Source: Candidatus Gastranaerophilales bacterium
GTDB taxonomy: Bacteria; Cyanobacteriota; Vampirovibrionia; Gastranaerophilales; Gastranaerophilaceae
Assembly: GCA_944324205.1 (NCBI GenBank)
Contig: CALUVK010000022.1
Span: 1 to 15,622 of the forward strand
Direction: 5' to 3'
Length of the DNA stretch: 15,622 nt
Part shown: piece by piece, positions 6,289-14,347 of the stretch
How positions within the stretch are numbered: position 1 is the first letter of the stretch
How the letters are laid out: every line of letters starts with the position of its first letter
Notes under the pieces: generated by a model
Databases searched by the model: none
The model's input: only the letters and a program-made list of their open reading frames with translations
Told to the model about the DNA's origin: nothing
Program-made: the position numbers and the translations under genes

Positions 6289-6703
6289 AAAAATTAAAAA
6301 ATTTTTTTACCTTTATATATTACAAAAAAAATATTATCGTACAGGTTCTTGTCTTGGTTGTGGAAGATGCTGCCAAAAAATTTATGTTAAACATAAAAAT
6401 GTTATTCAAACAGAAGATGAATTCAAGAAACTCCAAAAATTACATCCTTTTTATACTTACTTAAAAATAATTGATAAAGATGAAACCGGTCTGGTCTTTG
6501 AATGTACAAAACTGGACAAAACTACAAATAAGTGTACAATACATAAATCCCGCCCCGGAATTTGCAGACGATATCCACAAGAAGAATTATTCAAGATGGG
6601 CGGAACTTTAGCAGAACATTGCGGATACAGACTTGAGCCAATTGAAAGCTTTGAAGAAATTTTTGAAAAAGTTTCAAAAAAATCTAAAAAAAGTTACAAA
6701 TAA
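6281..6703 (+). CDS. YkgJ-family CxxCxxCC cysteine-cluster protein (Zn or Fe-S binding)
   Basis: A 140-residue protein with eight cysteines in the YkgJ (formerly UPF0153) pattern: C24-x2-C27-x2-C30-C31, C75, C85-x9-C95 and C114. It also has the family's C..H..RP..CR.YP segment (C85-T-I-H-K-S-R-P-G-I-C-R-R-Y-P). The cysteines are thought to bind zinc or an iron-sulfur cluster; the reaction is not established for the family. N- and C-terminal ends are lysine-rich. I take the ATG at 6281 rather than the in-frame ATG at 6260: the shorter start gives an 8-nt overlap (ATGTTTAA) with the TPR stop and a typical basic N-terminus, though the Shine-Dalgarno (CGGG) is weak. Confidence 0.82.
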   Translation: MFKKIKKFFYLYILQKKYYRTGSCLGCGRCCQKIYVKHKNVIQTEDEFKKLQKLHPFYTYLKIIDKDETGLVFECTKLDKTTNKCTIHKSRPGICRRYPQEELFKMGGTLAEHCGYRLEPIESFEEIFEKVSKKSKKSYK

Positions 6704-6770
6704 TACCCGCATAATTATTCAAAATAAAAAATAGATATGTTTTTGCACAAATGAGTATTAACCTTATTCC

Positions 6771-6854
6771 GTCTCCTTTATATCTTGAAGAAATAATTAT
6801 AATTAATCCATACTTTCAACTTTTGTGCTAAAATATTGTAAAAATAAAGGAGAC
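6771..6854 (+). promoter_or_regulatory. Long-range inverted repeat covering the ribosome binding site of the ade unit
   Basis: GTCTCCTTTAT (6771-6781) is the exact reverse complement of ATAAAGGAGAC (6844-6854), which contains the AAGGAG site used by the ATG at 6857. In any RNA that includes both arms, 62 nt apart, the site could be paired and hidden. RNA from the nearby promoter at 6826-6834 would lack the left arm and stay open. The pairing is seen; the regulatory role is inferred. Confidence 0.4.
6826..6834 (+). promoter_or_regulatory. Extended -10 promoter of the 191-residue protein/ade unit
   Basis: TGC-TAAAAT forms an extended -10 box within CTTTTGTGCTAAAATA (6820-6835). The same 16-nt word with one change stands before gyrB. 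Initiation near 6841 would give a leader of about 16 nt carrying the AAGGAG site. No clear -35 is visible. Confidence 0.55.
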
Positions 6855-6856
6855 AT

Positions 6857-7432
6857 ATGATACAAGGCTTAGAATTTGATCCGGGATTTGCACCATATAT
6901 TTTAGCGTTCAGAGGTACTGTTGAATATCTTTATATGGATATTAACAGATTTAAAAATTTGTCACAAAGAAAAATGAAATTTAGACAATATTACAAAAAA
7001 TTTCTTGAACTTTTTAATAACAATTTGGGATTTTATATCGGATGTCTTATGTGGGCGGCATATCTTAAAACACAATCAAAACAAGAAATTCTTAATAATA
7101 ATTGTTTTAATCAGGAATATGATGAAGAAGCTAATGTTTCTGACACGGATTTTATGATTAGATTTCTTGAACTTTTTCCTAAGGATATGAAATATTTTTT
7201 AGGTGAAGATTATAAAATAGATAAACAAGAATTAAAAATTTTAGAAATGTATAAGGAATTTTTGATTATTAATAAAGGTTTTGTCAAAACAAAATATAAT
7301 ACAGATATTCAACTGCCGGAAGGAATGAGAACCGAAGGTGCTGAAACATTTAAAGAAAAAATAGATGAAGTTATAAAAAACGAAGATTTATCAAAACTTC
7401 TTGAGTACAAGGAGTTAATATGTCCAATGTAA
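6857..7432 (+). CDS. Unassigned 191-residue protein, coupled to ade
   Basis: I do not recognise this protein. It is soluble-looking and mostly helical by composition, rich in Lys, Phe, Tyr and Leu. A mildly hydrophobic stretch around LGFYIGCLMWAAYLK (56-70) is too polar at its edges to be a clear membrane helix. No catalytic motif stands out. A strong AAGGAG site 6 nt before the ATG supports the start. Its last 13 nt overlap the start of adenine deaminase, and the ade ribosome site lies inside its coding sequence, so the two are translationally coupled. A role near purine metabolism is suggested only by that position. Confidence 0.75.
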   Translation: MIQGLEFDPGFAPYILAFRGTVEYLYMDINRFKNLSQRKMKFRQYYKKFLELFNNNLGFYIGCLMWAAYLKTQSKQEILNNNCFNQEYDEEANVSDTDFMIRFLELFPKDMKYFLGEDYKIDKQELKILEMYKEFLIINKGFVKTKYNTDIQLPEGMRTEGAETFKEKIDEVIKNEDLSKLLEYKELICPM

Positions 7433-9144
7433 TTAATGTTTCAAGAGGTTTAGAAAAAGCCGATTTAGTAATAAAAAATGCAAGTATTATAAATGTTTTA
7501 TCTGAAGAAATTTATAACGCTGATATCGCAATAAAAAATGGAATTATCGCTGGAGTTGGTGATAATTATTCCGGAGAAAAAGAAATTAATATTAATGGTG
7601 CATATGTTTGTCCATCTTTTATTGATGGACATGTACATTTAGAAAGTACAATGATGCTGCCACAAGAGTTTGCAAAAATTGTACTTCCTGCCGGAACTAC
7701 TACGGTAATAATTGATCCTCATGAAATTTCAAATGTACTGGGGCTTCACGGAATAAGTTTTATGCATGAAGCAGTAAAAGATTTACCAATTGATGTTTAT
7801 ACAATGCTTCCTTCCTGTGTTCCTGCAACTCCATTTGAAACATCAGGTTTTGATCTTACAAGTTATGATTTATCATTATTAATTGATAAACCATGGGTTT
7901 TAGGGCTTGCAGAAATGATGAATTTTCCTGGAGTATTAAATCAGGATAAAACTGTTATGTCAAAATTGGAACTGGCCAAATCATATAATAAATGCATAGA
8001 TGGTCATGCACCGTATTTGAGTAATAAGGATTTGTGCGCGTATATAGCAAGCGGAGTAAAATCAGATCACGAATGTACAACACCAGAAGAAGCAATTGAA
8101 AAAATGCGTCTTGGTATGTATATTATGATACGTGAAGGTACAGCTGCTAAAGATTTAGAAGCTTTGCTCCCTGTCTTAAAAGAATGTAATACCAGAAAAT
8201 GCATATTTGTAACAGATGACAGACATCCGGAAGATTTAAAAGAACATATTAACGGCATGGTAAGACGTACTGTAGAAGCAGGAGTTTCGCCAATAAAAGC
8301 AATTCAAATTGCAAGTCTTAACACTGCAGAATATTTTGGCTTAAAAAATCTTGGGGCAATTGCTCCGGGTTATAAAGCTGATATGTTAATCCTTCCTGAT
8401 TTAAAAACATTTAAACCTGATATTGTTATCAAAAATGGAAAAGTAGCAGTAGAAAACGGTCGTTTAGTTTTTGAATTGCCACACAAAGATTCTATTGAAA
8501 CAAGAAACTCTGTAAATGTAAGATGGATTACACAAGATGATTTCATTATAAAAGCTAAAACATCAAGGGTAAAAACTTTAGAAGTCATTCCACATCAGTT
8601 AATTACAAAATCCATATTATCTGAAGTTAAAATTCAAGATGGAAATGCTATAAGCAATATAGAAAATGATACATTAAAAATTTGTGTGATAGAAAGACAC
8701 CGTGCAACAGGAAATATAGGTAAAGGATTTGTTAAAGGATTTAACCTAAAATACGGTGCAATTGCATCAACTGTAGCGCATGATTCTCATAATATGATAG
8801 TTATTGGTACAAACGATTATGATATGTATACAGCTGCTGTTGCATTAATAAAATGTCAGGGAGGAAAAGTGGTTGTAAAAGATGGTGAAATCATATCTGA
8901 ACTCCCGCTTCCGATTGCAGGTTTAATGTCCGATAGAGATTTTGATTTTGTAATTACAAAATGTAAAGAACTTAATGATGCTGCACATAAGCTTGGTTGT
9001 ACATTAGAAGATCCGTTTATGACAATGGGATTTCTATCATTACCGGTTATTCCTGAATTAAAAATTACAGATAAGGGTGTTTTTGATACAAATAAGTTTG
9101 ATTTTATTGATATATTTAAAAATGAACCTAGTGTTATACAGTAA
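7420..9144 (+). CDS. ade: Adenine deaminase
   Basis: This amidohydrolase converts adenine to hypoxanthine and ammonia for purine salvage in the cytosol. At 574 residues it has the bacterial Ade length. Metal and active-site motifs are in order: D69-G-H71-V-H73-L-E-S, D99-P-H101-E, D194-G-H196-A-P, S215-D-H217-E, and the D266-D-R-H269 box carrying the metal-binding/catalytic aspartate. The characteristic C-terminal adenine deaminase domain (about 390-570) includes ERHRATGNIGKGFVKG and AHDSHNMIVIG. AAGGAG (7409-7414) stands 5 nt before the ATG at 7420. It ends 11 bp from the convergent HAMP-protein gene. Confidence 0.96.
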   Translation: MSNVINVSRGLEKADLVIKNASIINVLSEEIYNADIAIKNGIIAGVGDNYSGEKEININGAYVCPSFIDGHVHLESTMMLPQEFAKIVLPAGTTTVIIDPHEISNVLGLHGISFMHEAVKDLPIDVYTMLPSCVPATPFETSGFDLTSYDLSLLIDKPWVLGLAEMMNFPGVLNQDKTVMSKLELAKSYNKCIDGHAPYLSNKDLCAYIASGVKSDHECTTPEEAIEKMRLGMYIMIREGTAAKDLEALLPVLKECNTRKCIFVTDDRHPEDLKEHINGMVRRTVEAGVSPIKAIQIASLNTAEYFGLKNLGAIAPGYKADMLILPDLKTFKPDIVIKNGKVAVENGRLVFELPHKDSIETRNSVNVRWITQDDFIIKAKTSRVKTLEVIPHQLITKSILSEVKIQDGNAISNIENDTLKICVIERHRATGNIGKGFVKGFNLKYGAIASTVAHDSHNMIVIGTNDYDMYTAAVALIKCQGGKVVVKDGEIISELPLPIAGLMSDRDFDFVITKCKELNDAAHKLGCTLEDPFMTMGFLSLPVIPELKITDKGVFDTNKFDFIDIFKNEPSVIQ

Positions 9145-9158
9145 AATTCATAATTTTA
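9142..9158. terminator. Short AT-only hairpin spanning both convergent stop codons
   Basis: TAAAATT (9142-9148), loop CAT, and AATTTTA (9152-9158) form a perfect 7-bp stem. The ade stop is its left end and the opposite gene's stop is its right end. It is followed by T-rich sequence on the plus strand and by an ACTG-type sequence on the minus strand. With no GC pair the stem is weak, so a terminator role, if any, is minor. A second 6-bp palindrome, TTAGAT/ATCTAA, lies at 9160-9176. Confidence 0.3.
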
Positions 9159-9788
9159 TTTAGATGAATTATCTAATAAGAGATTTATGCCGTCATATAT
9201 CTGTTGAAATTCCCCTGAGGGTGCGAGTTTTGGACATCTGCGCATATGATTACCTTTTCTGTATGCTTCAATTACACTCTTAAGTTCAGCAAGCGGAAGA
9301 ATTACCGCTTTATTAATAGATTTCATAATTGCAAATCCAAGAACCCAAATGATAAATGTTAAAAACACTATTACCCAAATTCCTACTGCACTCAGTTGTT
9401 TTACATCCATGCCGGCCTGCTTCATTGCAACTCTATTAATTTTAGAAAGCTCTATGATATTATCAATAACTTTTTCTTCTGCATTTGTATTTCCGCAAAA
9501 TGCTTGCTTGTATTCTTGTTTAATACTTTTAATCGCTGCAGCTTCACCAGATTCGGTAACATTTTTTTCTGCATTTTTTAACGCTTTTTCAAAATTCTGC
9601 AGATTTCTGTTAACTGAAATTGATGAAAGCATTTGTTCTGCATAATAAAGTGACCTTGTATTATGTTTGTTTATATATTCAATCGAAGGTGCAAGCCTCA
9701 AAAAACCTCTTACTCCTGCTATTGCCATTATTGTTGAAAAAATCAATAATAAAATAAATGAAAAATGTATTGATTTTGAAAAATTCAT
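9156..9788 (-). CDS. Two-TM HAMP-domain protein without output domain, behind ktrAB
   Basis: The protein has 210 residues. TM1 is at about 8-28 after a basic start. A helical extracytoplasmic region of about 100 residues (32-132) has the four-helix-bundle look of chemoreceptor or histidine-kinase sensors. TM2 is at about 134-154. A HAMP-like segment (about 156-207) follows, with P165-L-A-E-L, a G179 turn, and EFQQIYDGINLLLD at the end. It then stops: no kinase, cyclase or methyl-accepting domain follows, because ade lies immediately beyond in the opposite direction. AAGGAG precedes the ATG, and TAATG joins it to ktrA. It may transmit an envelope signal to KtrAB or be a truncated sensor; neither is shown. 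Confidence 0.75.
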   Translation of the reverse strand: MNFSKSIHFSFILLLIFSTIMAIAGVRGFLRLAPSIEYINKHNTRSLYYAEQMLSSISVNRNLQNFEKALKNAEKNVTESGEAAAIKSIKQEYKQAFCGNTNAEEKVIDNIIELSKINRVAMKQAGMDVKQLSAVGIWVIVFLTFIIWVLGFAIMKSINKAVILPLAELKSVIEAYRKGNHMRRCPKLAPSGEFQQIYDGINLLLDNSSK

Positions 9789-10435
9789 TACAAATTCTCC
9801 TTAAGCATTTTTTCTAATGATTCATCCGTACAAACCAAAAGCAGATTATCTTCCTCGGATAATTTTTCGGTCGGAAAAGGACGCGTTAATTTATTTCCCT
9901 TTCTGACAGCTGCAACTATTATCCCGTAACGGTTAGGAAGCGCCAGTTCAATAAGATTTTTTCCTGCCATAAAAGACTGGACACTGATTTCAAGAAGCTG
10001 AATATCATTAGATGAAACATCCGTCATTACATTGTGAAAAAGAATTTTGTATGCGTATTTTTTACCATACTCTTCATCAGGATTAATAACACTTTTTGCA
10101 CCTACAGCTTTAAGAATTCGCTCGTGGATTTTTTCGGTCGCTCTTGATATAACATTTTCACATCCCATTTGTTTTAAAAGCGCCGTAGTTAATATTGAAG
10201 CTTCTCTCGAGCCGATTGCACAAACTACAATATCCCGTTCTTTGGGACATAATTTAGAAAGCGAAATTTCATCGGTTGCATCCAGACAAATTACATCTTC
10301 TAAAAAAGCAGAAGCTTCATCAACAAGCTCTTTATCAATATCTGCTCCGATTACTTCAACCCCTTTATCCGAAAGAGTTTTGGCTAATGACATTCCGAAT
10401 TGTCCCAAACCTATTATTAAAACCTGCATTCTCAT
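9788..10435 (-). CDS. ktrA: KtrA/TrkA-type potassium channel gating subunit
   Basis: The cytosolic ring protein gates the KtrB/TrkH channel in response to ATP, ADP or NAD(H). The 215-residue length is that of single-unit KtrA, not the doubled TrkA of about 450. The RCK-N Rossmann domain (about 1-125) carries G9-L-G11-Q-F-G14 and an acidic residue near D32/D34 that holds the ribose. The RCK-C domain (about 143-213) includes the AGKNL-IEL-LP-YGIIVAAV-R segment typical of TrkA-C. AGGAG lies 7 nt before the ATG and overlaps the ktrB stop. The gene follows ktrB by 10 bp and runs into the HAMP gene through TAATG. All point to one operon. Confidence 0.93.
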   Translation of the reverse strand: MRMQVLIIGLGQFGMSLAKTLSDKGVEVIGADIDKELVDEASAFLEDVICLDATDEISLSKLCPKERDIVVCAIGSREASILTTALLKQMGCENVISRATEKIHERILKAVGAKSVINPDEEYGKKYAYKILFHNVMTDVSSNDIQLLEISVQSFMAGKNLIELALPNRYGIIVAAVRKGNKLTRPFPTEKLSEEDNLLLVCTDESLEKMLKENL

Positions 10436-10445
10436 TATGTTTCTC

Positions 10446-11792
10446 CTATGTTAAAGATAATTTTGCATCCGGATAACTTAATCTTGTATCCATATTTTTT
10501 GAGTTCATATAATAAATTATTGTAGCCGGCATTACACGACCAACATACATAGTAATAATTATTATTATTTTCCCAATTTCATCAAGATGAGGAGTTGCTC
10601 CCACGGTTAAACCGACTGTCCCGAGAGCGGAAGCTGCCTCAAATACGAGTGAACTGTTTGCAATTTGCTGGGTAGTTATAAGCATTCCGCTTGAAACAAA
10701 AAACACTACAAGATAAATAACAGTAAGAGTAATTGCTTTTTGTACTGTTTCAAGTTTTATCGTACGATTTCTTATTATATTGTTTTTACCAAAAAGTGTA
10801 TTATAACATGTAATCAGAATTACTCCGAATACAACAGTTTTTATACCGCCTGCAGTACCGCCGGGAGAGCCGCCAATTATCATAAATATTATAAACATAA
10901 TGTAAGTTATTCCGCTAATATGAGTTAAGTCTACGGAATTAAATCCGGCAGTTCTAAGTGTAGCCGACTGAAACCAGGAATTGTTAAACTTATCAAACCA
11001 ATTCATGCCTTCCAAAACTCCGTTATACTCTGCAATTAAAAATATTAATGTTCCTAAAATCATAAGTATAACAGTGGTATAAAAAACTATTAAAGTAAGA
11101 GGCGGTAATTTTTGCCGTCTAAATATTCGTTGAAAAGTAACACAAATAGCCGGTGAGATTCCTCCGAAAATTATCAAAAATGAAATGGTATATAAAATTA
11201 TCGGATTATTGTTATAAGAGATAAGATTAGAACTATTTAAGACAAATCCGGCATTACAAAACGCTGAAATAGAAGTAAATATTCCCATTTTTAAGCCTGT
11301 CCAGATATTTTGTTCGGCAATAGTAAATCCCAGTGTCAAAAATAGGGCTCCTATAAGTTCCAGAAAGAAAGTATATTTAAAAATCAAATACAAAGATTCT
11401 TTAATCTCGACTCTGCTTTCTGCATCAAAAACCCTTCTGGCATTCTTTTCATATCTGAGAGACATTCTTTTTCCAAGCATGATAAATATAACCGAGCTTA
11501 TACTCATAATTCCTAAGCCGCCAATTTGTATGAGAAAAAGCAATATAATTTGTCCAAATCCGGTTAAATCTTTACTTATATCAGCAACGGAAAGACCGGT
11601 AACACACACGGCACTTACAGATGTAAAAAGTGAATCTAAATAAGATAAATGACCGGATACAGGCAAAAACAAAAGTAAACTTCCCATAATGCAAAGTAAA
11701 AAGAAAGTTACAGACAATATTCTTTCCGGTGATTCTGTTACTAAATCAAAATAGTTTCCGCTCCAAAGGTTAATCAGATTTTTTTTATTCAT
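10446..11792 (-). CDS. ktrB: KtrB/TrkH-family potassium channel subunit
   Basis: A 448-residue inner-membrane protein of the superfamily of K+ transporters, with four membrane-pore-membrane repeats. The four selectivity-filter glycines are present: T65-G66-L (repeat 1), N180-A-G182-F (repeat 2), T281-A-G283-F (repeat 3) and T392-V-G394-L (repeat 4). The Gly-rich intramembrane gate loop GGSPGGTAGGIKT (307-319) sits in repeat 3, as in KtrB/TrkH. The length and the single-unit partner favour the sodium-stimulated Ktr type over Trk. The Shine-Dalgarno is AAAAGG about 7 nt before the ATG. It begins 34 bp after the gyrB stop without an obvious promoter, so it may be read from the gyrB message. Confidence 0.93.
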   Translation of the reverse strand: MNKKNLINLWSGNYFDLVTESPERILSVTFFLLCIMGSLLLFLPVSGHLSYLDSLFTSVSAVCVTGLSVADISKDLTGFGQIILLFLIQIGGLGIMSISSVIFIMLGKRMSLRYEKNARRVFDAESRVEIKESLYLIFKYTFFLELIGALFLTLGFTIAEQNIWTGLKMGIFTSISAFCNAGFVLNSSNLISYNNNPIILYTISFLIIFGGISPAICVTFQRIFRRQKLPPLTLIVFYTTVILMILGTLIFLIAEYNGVLEGMNWFDKFNNSWFQSATLRTAGFNSVDLTHISGITYIMFIIFMIIGGSPGGTAGGIKTVVFGVILITCYNTLFGKNNIIRNRTIKLETVQKAITLTVIYLVVFFVSSGMLITTQQIANSSLVFEAASALGTVGLTVGATPHLDEIGKIIIIITMYVGRVMPATIIYYMNSKNMDTRLSYPDAKLSLT

Positions 11793-11826
11793 GTAAAACC
11801 TTTTTTATATAATGGCAATATTACTA

Positions 11827-14262
11827 TTATGTATCAATATTTGTAGCGTAAACAGCGTTAGCTTCAATAAAATCACGTCTTGGTTCAACTTTGTCCCCCA
11901 TGAGAATATCGAAAAGCTGATCGCACATCATAGCATCTTCAATATTAACTTTTAAAAGCGTTCTTGTTTCAGGATTCATAGTTGTTTCCCAAAGCTGCTC
12001 CGGCATCATTTCGCCTAAACCTTTGAATCGCTGAATAGCCAAACCTTTTTGGCCTCTGTCGTCTACAATCTTCTGTAACTGTTCAAAAGATGTAATCTCA
12101 ACTTCGCCGTTTTCAGTTTCTAAAATGAGCATCTTTTCTTCTTCTATCAAGAAATCACGGATTAGAGGATAAGAATTTTTCAACCTCTTAAACTCATTAC
12201 TCTTGATAATATTTGCTGTAATAAGTTCATGCTCGTTTTCAAACATGTCAAGCTGGATTGCGTATCTTGCAACTTCCGGACTGTATTTTAAAGAAACCGA
12301 ATAGTTTTTAGCTTCCGCAATGTTGTAATTTTCAGCATGGTCTTTCAAATAATGGTTAAGATAAGCTACAACTTCATCCATCTTCGCCTGATCTTCAAAA
12401 TCTTCAGGCTTAACTTCAGAACGTATAAGCCCTCTAAGCACAACCGACGGAATAATATTCAAAATCGGGTTATTGTAGGATTTATAGAAAGCAGACATGT
12501 TGGCTAAAAGCGTTAAAAGCTCATCTCCTGTCTTAACCTTAGTTTTTGTCTTATCAGAAAGGCTCAAAGACTTAATTCCGCGCTCTTTCAACATCTTATC
12601 AAGCGCATGCTCGTCATATAAATACTCTGCCGTTTTGCCTGTTGTAACCTTGAATAAAGGCGGCTGTGCAATATATACATAACCGTTTTCAATAAGCGGT
12701 TTTGCGTATCTGAAGAAGAACGTTAAAAGCAGCGTTCTGATATGCGCACCATCGACATCAGCATCGGTCATGATAATGATTTTGTGGTAACGGAGTTTTT
12801 CCAGGTTAAATTCGTCCTCATTTTTGCTAATAGTAATCCCGAACGCCTGAACCATAGATTGAATTTCGTTGTTAGCATAAATCTTATCCAATCTTGCTTT
12901 TTCAACGTTAAGAATTTTACCTCTTAAAGGCAGGATTGCCTGGAACATTCTGTTTCTGCCCTGTTTAGCCGAACCGCCTGCTGAATCACCCTCAACGATA
13001 TATATTTCGCACTTTTCAGGCTCTCTGTTTGAACAGTCGGCAAGTTTTCCCGGAAGAGTTGAGTTCTCAAGAACGGATTTTCTTCTTGTAAGTTCTCTTG
13101 CCTTACGGGCTGCTTCACGGGCTCTCTGCGCCTGCAGAGTCTTTTCTATAATAAGTTTTGCAAGCTTCGGATTAAACTCTAACCACTCTTGCAATTTTTC
13201 TTTAACAACATCCTGAACGGCGCCCATAACTTCTGAATTGCCGAGCTTTTCTTTTGTCTGGCCTTCAAATTCAGGGTTTTCGATTTTGACAGAAACAATT
13301 GCCGTCAAACCTTCTCTGACGTCATCTCCGGAGAGGTTTTGCTCGGAATCTTTAAGGATTTTGTTTGTTCTTGCGTAATCGTTCAAGACACGGGTAATCG
13401 CATTTCTGAACCCTGTTAAGTGAGTTCCTCCCTGATGGGTATTAATATTGTTCGCAAAAGACAAAATCGACTCATTATAAGAGTCTGTATATTGCATTGC
13501 AACTTCGACTTTAATCTTGTCGACTATTTTTTCCATATAAATCGGCTCGTCAAACATTACGGTCTTATTGTGATTTAAGAATTGAACGTAACTTGCTATA
13601 CCGCCTTCGTAGTGGAATGTCTCGTCTTTTTTCAGGTCTTTTTCATCATGAAGGATGATTTTTAAACCTTTGTTTAAAAACGCCATTTCTCTGAAACGGG
13701 TTGCAATAATATCCACATCGATTTCGGTTGTTTCAGTGAAGATTTCCGGATCAAGCCAGAAAGTTGATTTTGTACCCGTTTTTGTAGTCGGAACAGTTTT
13801 TTCAACCGGAGAAGTCGGCTCGCCTCTTAAATATGTTTGTTTCCAAACATAACCGTCGCGGGAAACTTCAACCACCATTTTTTCGGAAAGCGCGTTAACA
13901 ACAGACGCACCAACGCCGTGCAGACCGCCGGATACTTTGTATCCGCCGTCACCGAATTTTCCGCCTGCGTGGAGGACTGTATGAACGATTTCAAGAGCTG
14001 ATTTACCTGTTTCGGGTTTAATGTCAACAGGAATTCCGCGGCCGTTATCCTCAACAGTTACGCTGTTATCTTTGTGAACGGTTACGTGAATTTCCGTACA
14101 ATAGCCGGCAAGTGATTCGTCGATTGAGTTATCAACGATTTCGTAAATACAATGGTGCAAACCTCTTTGGGAAGTCGAACCGATGTACATGCCGGGTCTC
14201 ATTCTTACAGCTTCTAAACCTTCTAAAACTCTTATATTACTAGCGTCATACCCTTGTGCCAT
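11827..14262 (-). CDS. gyrB: DNA gyrase subunit B
   Basis: GyrB is the ATPase half of gyrase, which introduces negative supercoils together with GyrA. The GHKL ATPase domain has E41 and N45 (YEIVDNS), D72-N-G-R-G and G113-L-H-G-V-G. The transducer follows, with the QTKEKLGNSEV switch region (335-345). TOPRIM carries E424-G-D-S-A-G-G and D500-A-D-V-D504. The C-terminal QRFKGLGEMMPEQLWETTM begins at 744. At 811 residues it is the long form: about 190 residues (roughly 550-740) are inserted between TOPRIM and the QRFKGLGEM block, as in E. coli-type GyrB. A GAGGGGG site 4 nt before the ATG supports the start. No decay is visible. Several antisense open frames inside it are shadows. Confidence 0.97.
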   Translation of the reverse strand: MAQGYDASNIRVLEGLEAVRMRPGMYIGSTSQRGLHHCIYEIVDNSIDESLAGYCTEIHVTVHKDNSVTVEDNGRGIPVDIKPETGKSALEIVHTVLHAGGKFGDGGYKVSGGLHGVGASVVNALSEKMVVEVSRDGYVWKQTYLRGEPTSPVEKTVPTTKTGTKSTFWLDPEIFTETTEIDVDIIATRFREMAFLNKGLKIILHDEKDLKKDETFHYEGGIASYVQFLNHNKTVMFDEPIYMEKIVDKIKVEVAMQYTDSYNESILSFANNINTHQGGTHLTGFRNAITRVLNDYARTNKILKDSEQNLSGDDVREGLTAIVSVKIENPEFEGQTKEKLGNSEVMGAVQDVVKEKLQEWLEFNPKLAKLIIEKTLQAQRAREAARKARELTRRKSVLENSTLPGKLADCSNREPEKCEIYIVEGDSAGGSAKQGRNRMFQAILPLRGKILNVEKARLDKIYANNEIQSMVQAFGITISKNEDEFNLEKLRYHKIIIMTDADVDGAHIRTLLLTFFFRYAKPLIENGYVYIAQPPLFKVTTGKTAEYLYDEHALDKMLKERGIKSLSLSDKTKTKVKTGDELLTLLANMSAFYKSYNNPILNIIPSVVLRGLIRSEVKPEDFEDQAKMDEVVAYLNHYLKDHAENYNIAEAKNYSVSLKYSPEVARYAIQLDMFENEHELITANIIKSNEFKRLKNSYPLIRDFLIEEEKMLILETENGEVEITSFEQLQKIVDDRGQKGLAIQRFKGLGEMMPEQLWETTMNPETRTLLKVNIEDAMMCDQLFDILMGDKVEPRRDFIEANAVYATNIDT

Positions 14263-14300
14263 TAATCCCCCTCAAGTCAAAATTCAATATCTATATTACT

Positions 14301-14309
14301 ATTGTAGCA
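14301..14309 (-). promoter_or_regulatory. Extended -10 promoter of gyrB
   Basis: On the minus strand TGC-TACAAT (14309-14301) lies in CTTTTGTGCTACAATA (14315-14300), nearly identical to the word before the ade unit. Initiation near 14294 gives a leader of about 32 nt ending in the GAGGGGG site. No clear -35 is seen. Confidence 0.6.
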
Positions 14310-14347
14310 CAAAAGCAAAATTTGTATGAAAAATTTATTTGTTTTTA

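Noticed and set aside
6699..6719. AATAAT/ATTATT palindrome after the YkgJ-family gene as a terminator
   Set aside because: The stem has only A-T pairs, the loop is 9 nt, and A-rich rather than T-rich sequence follows.
9349..9645. Plus-strand open frame of 98 codons, rich in Ser, Cys and Phe
   Set aside because: It is antisense to the HAMP-protein gene, whose reading frame has clear membrane and HAMP features; the reverse frame is a composition artefact.
10047..10476. Plus-strand open frames of 135 and 66 codons
   Set aside because: They are antisense to ktrA, whose Rossmann motifs settle the coding strand.
12497..13852. Several open frames of 61-65 codons on both strands inside gyrB
   Set aside because: They are out-of-frame shadows of a long conserved gene without ribosome sites or recognisable products.
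11827..14262. Topoisomerase IV subunit ParE instead of GyrB
   Set aside because: The long insertion between TOPRIM and the QRFKGLGEM block and the overall motif wording fit GyrB; I cannot fully exclude a single shared type II enzyme without seeing the partner subunit.
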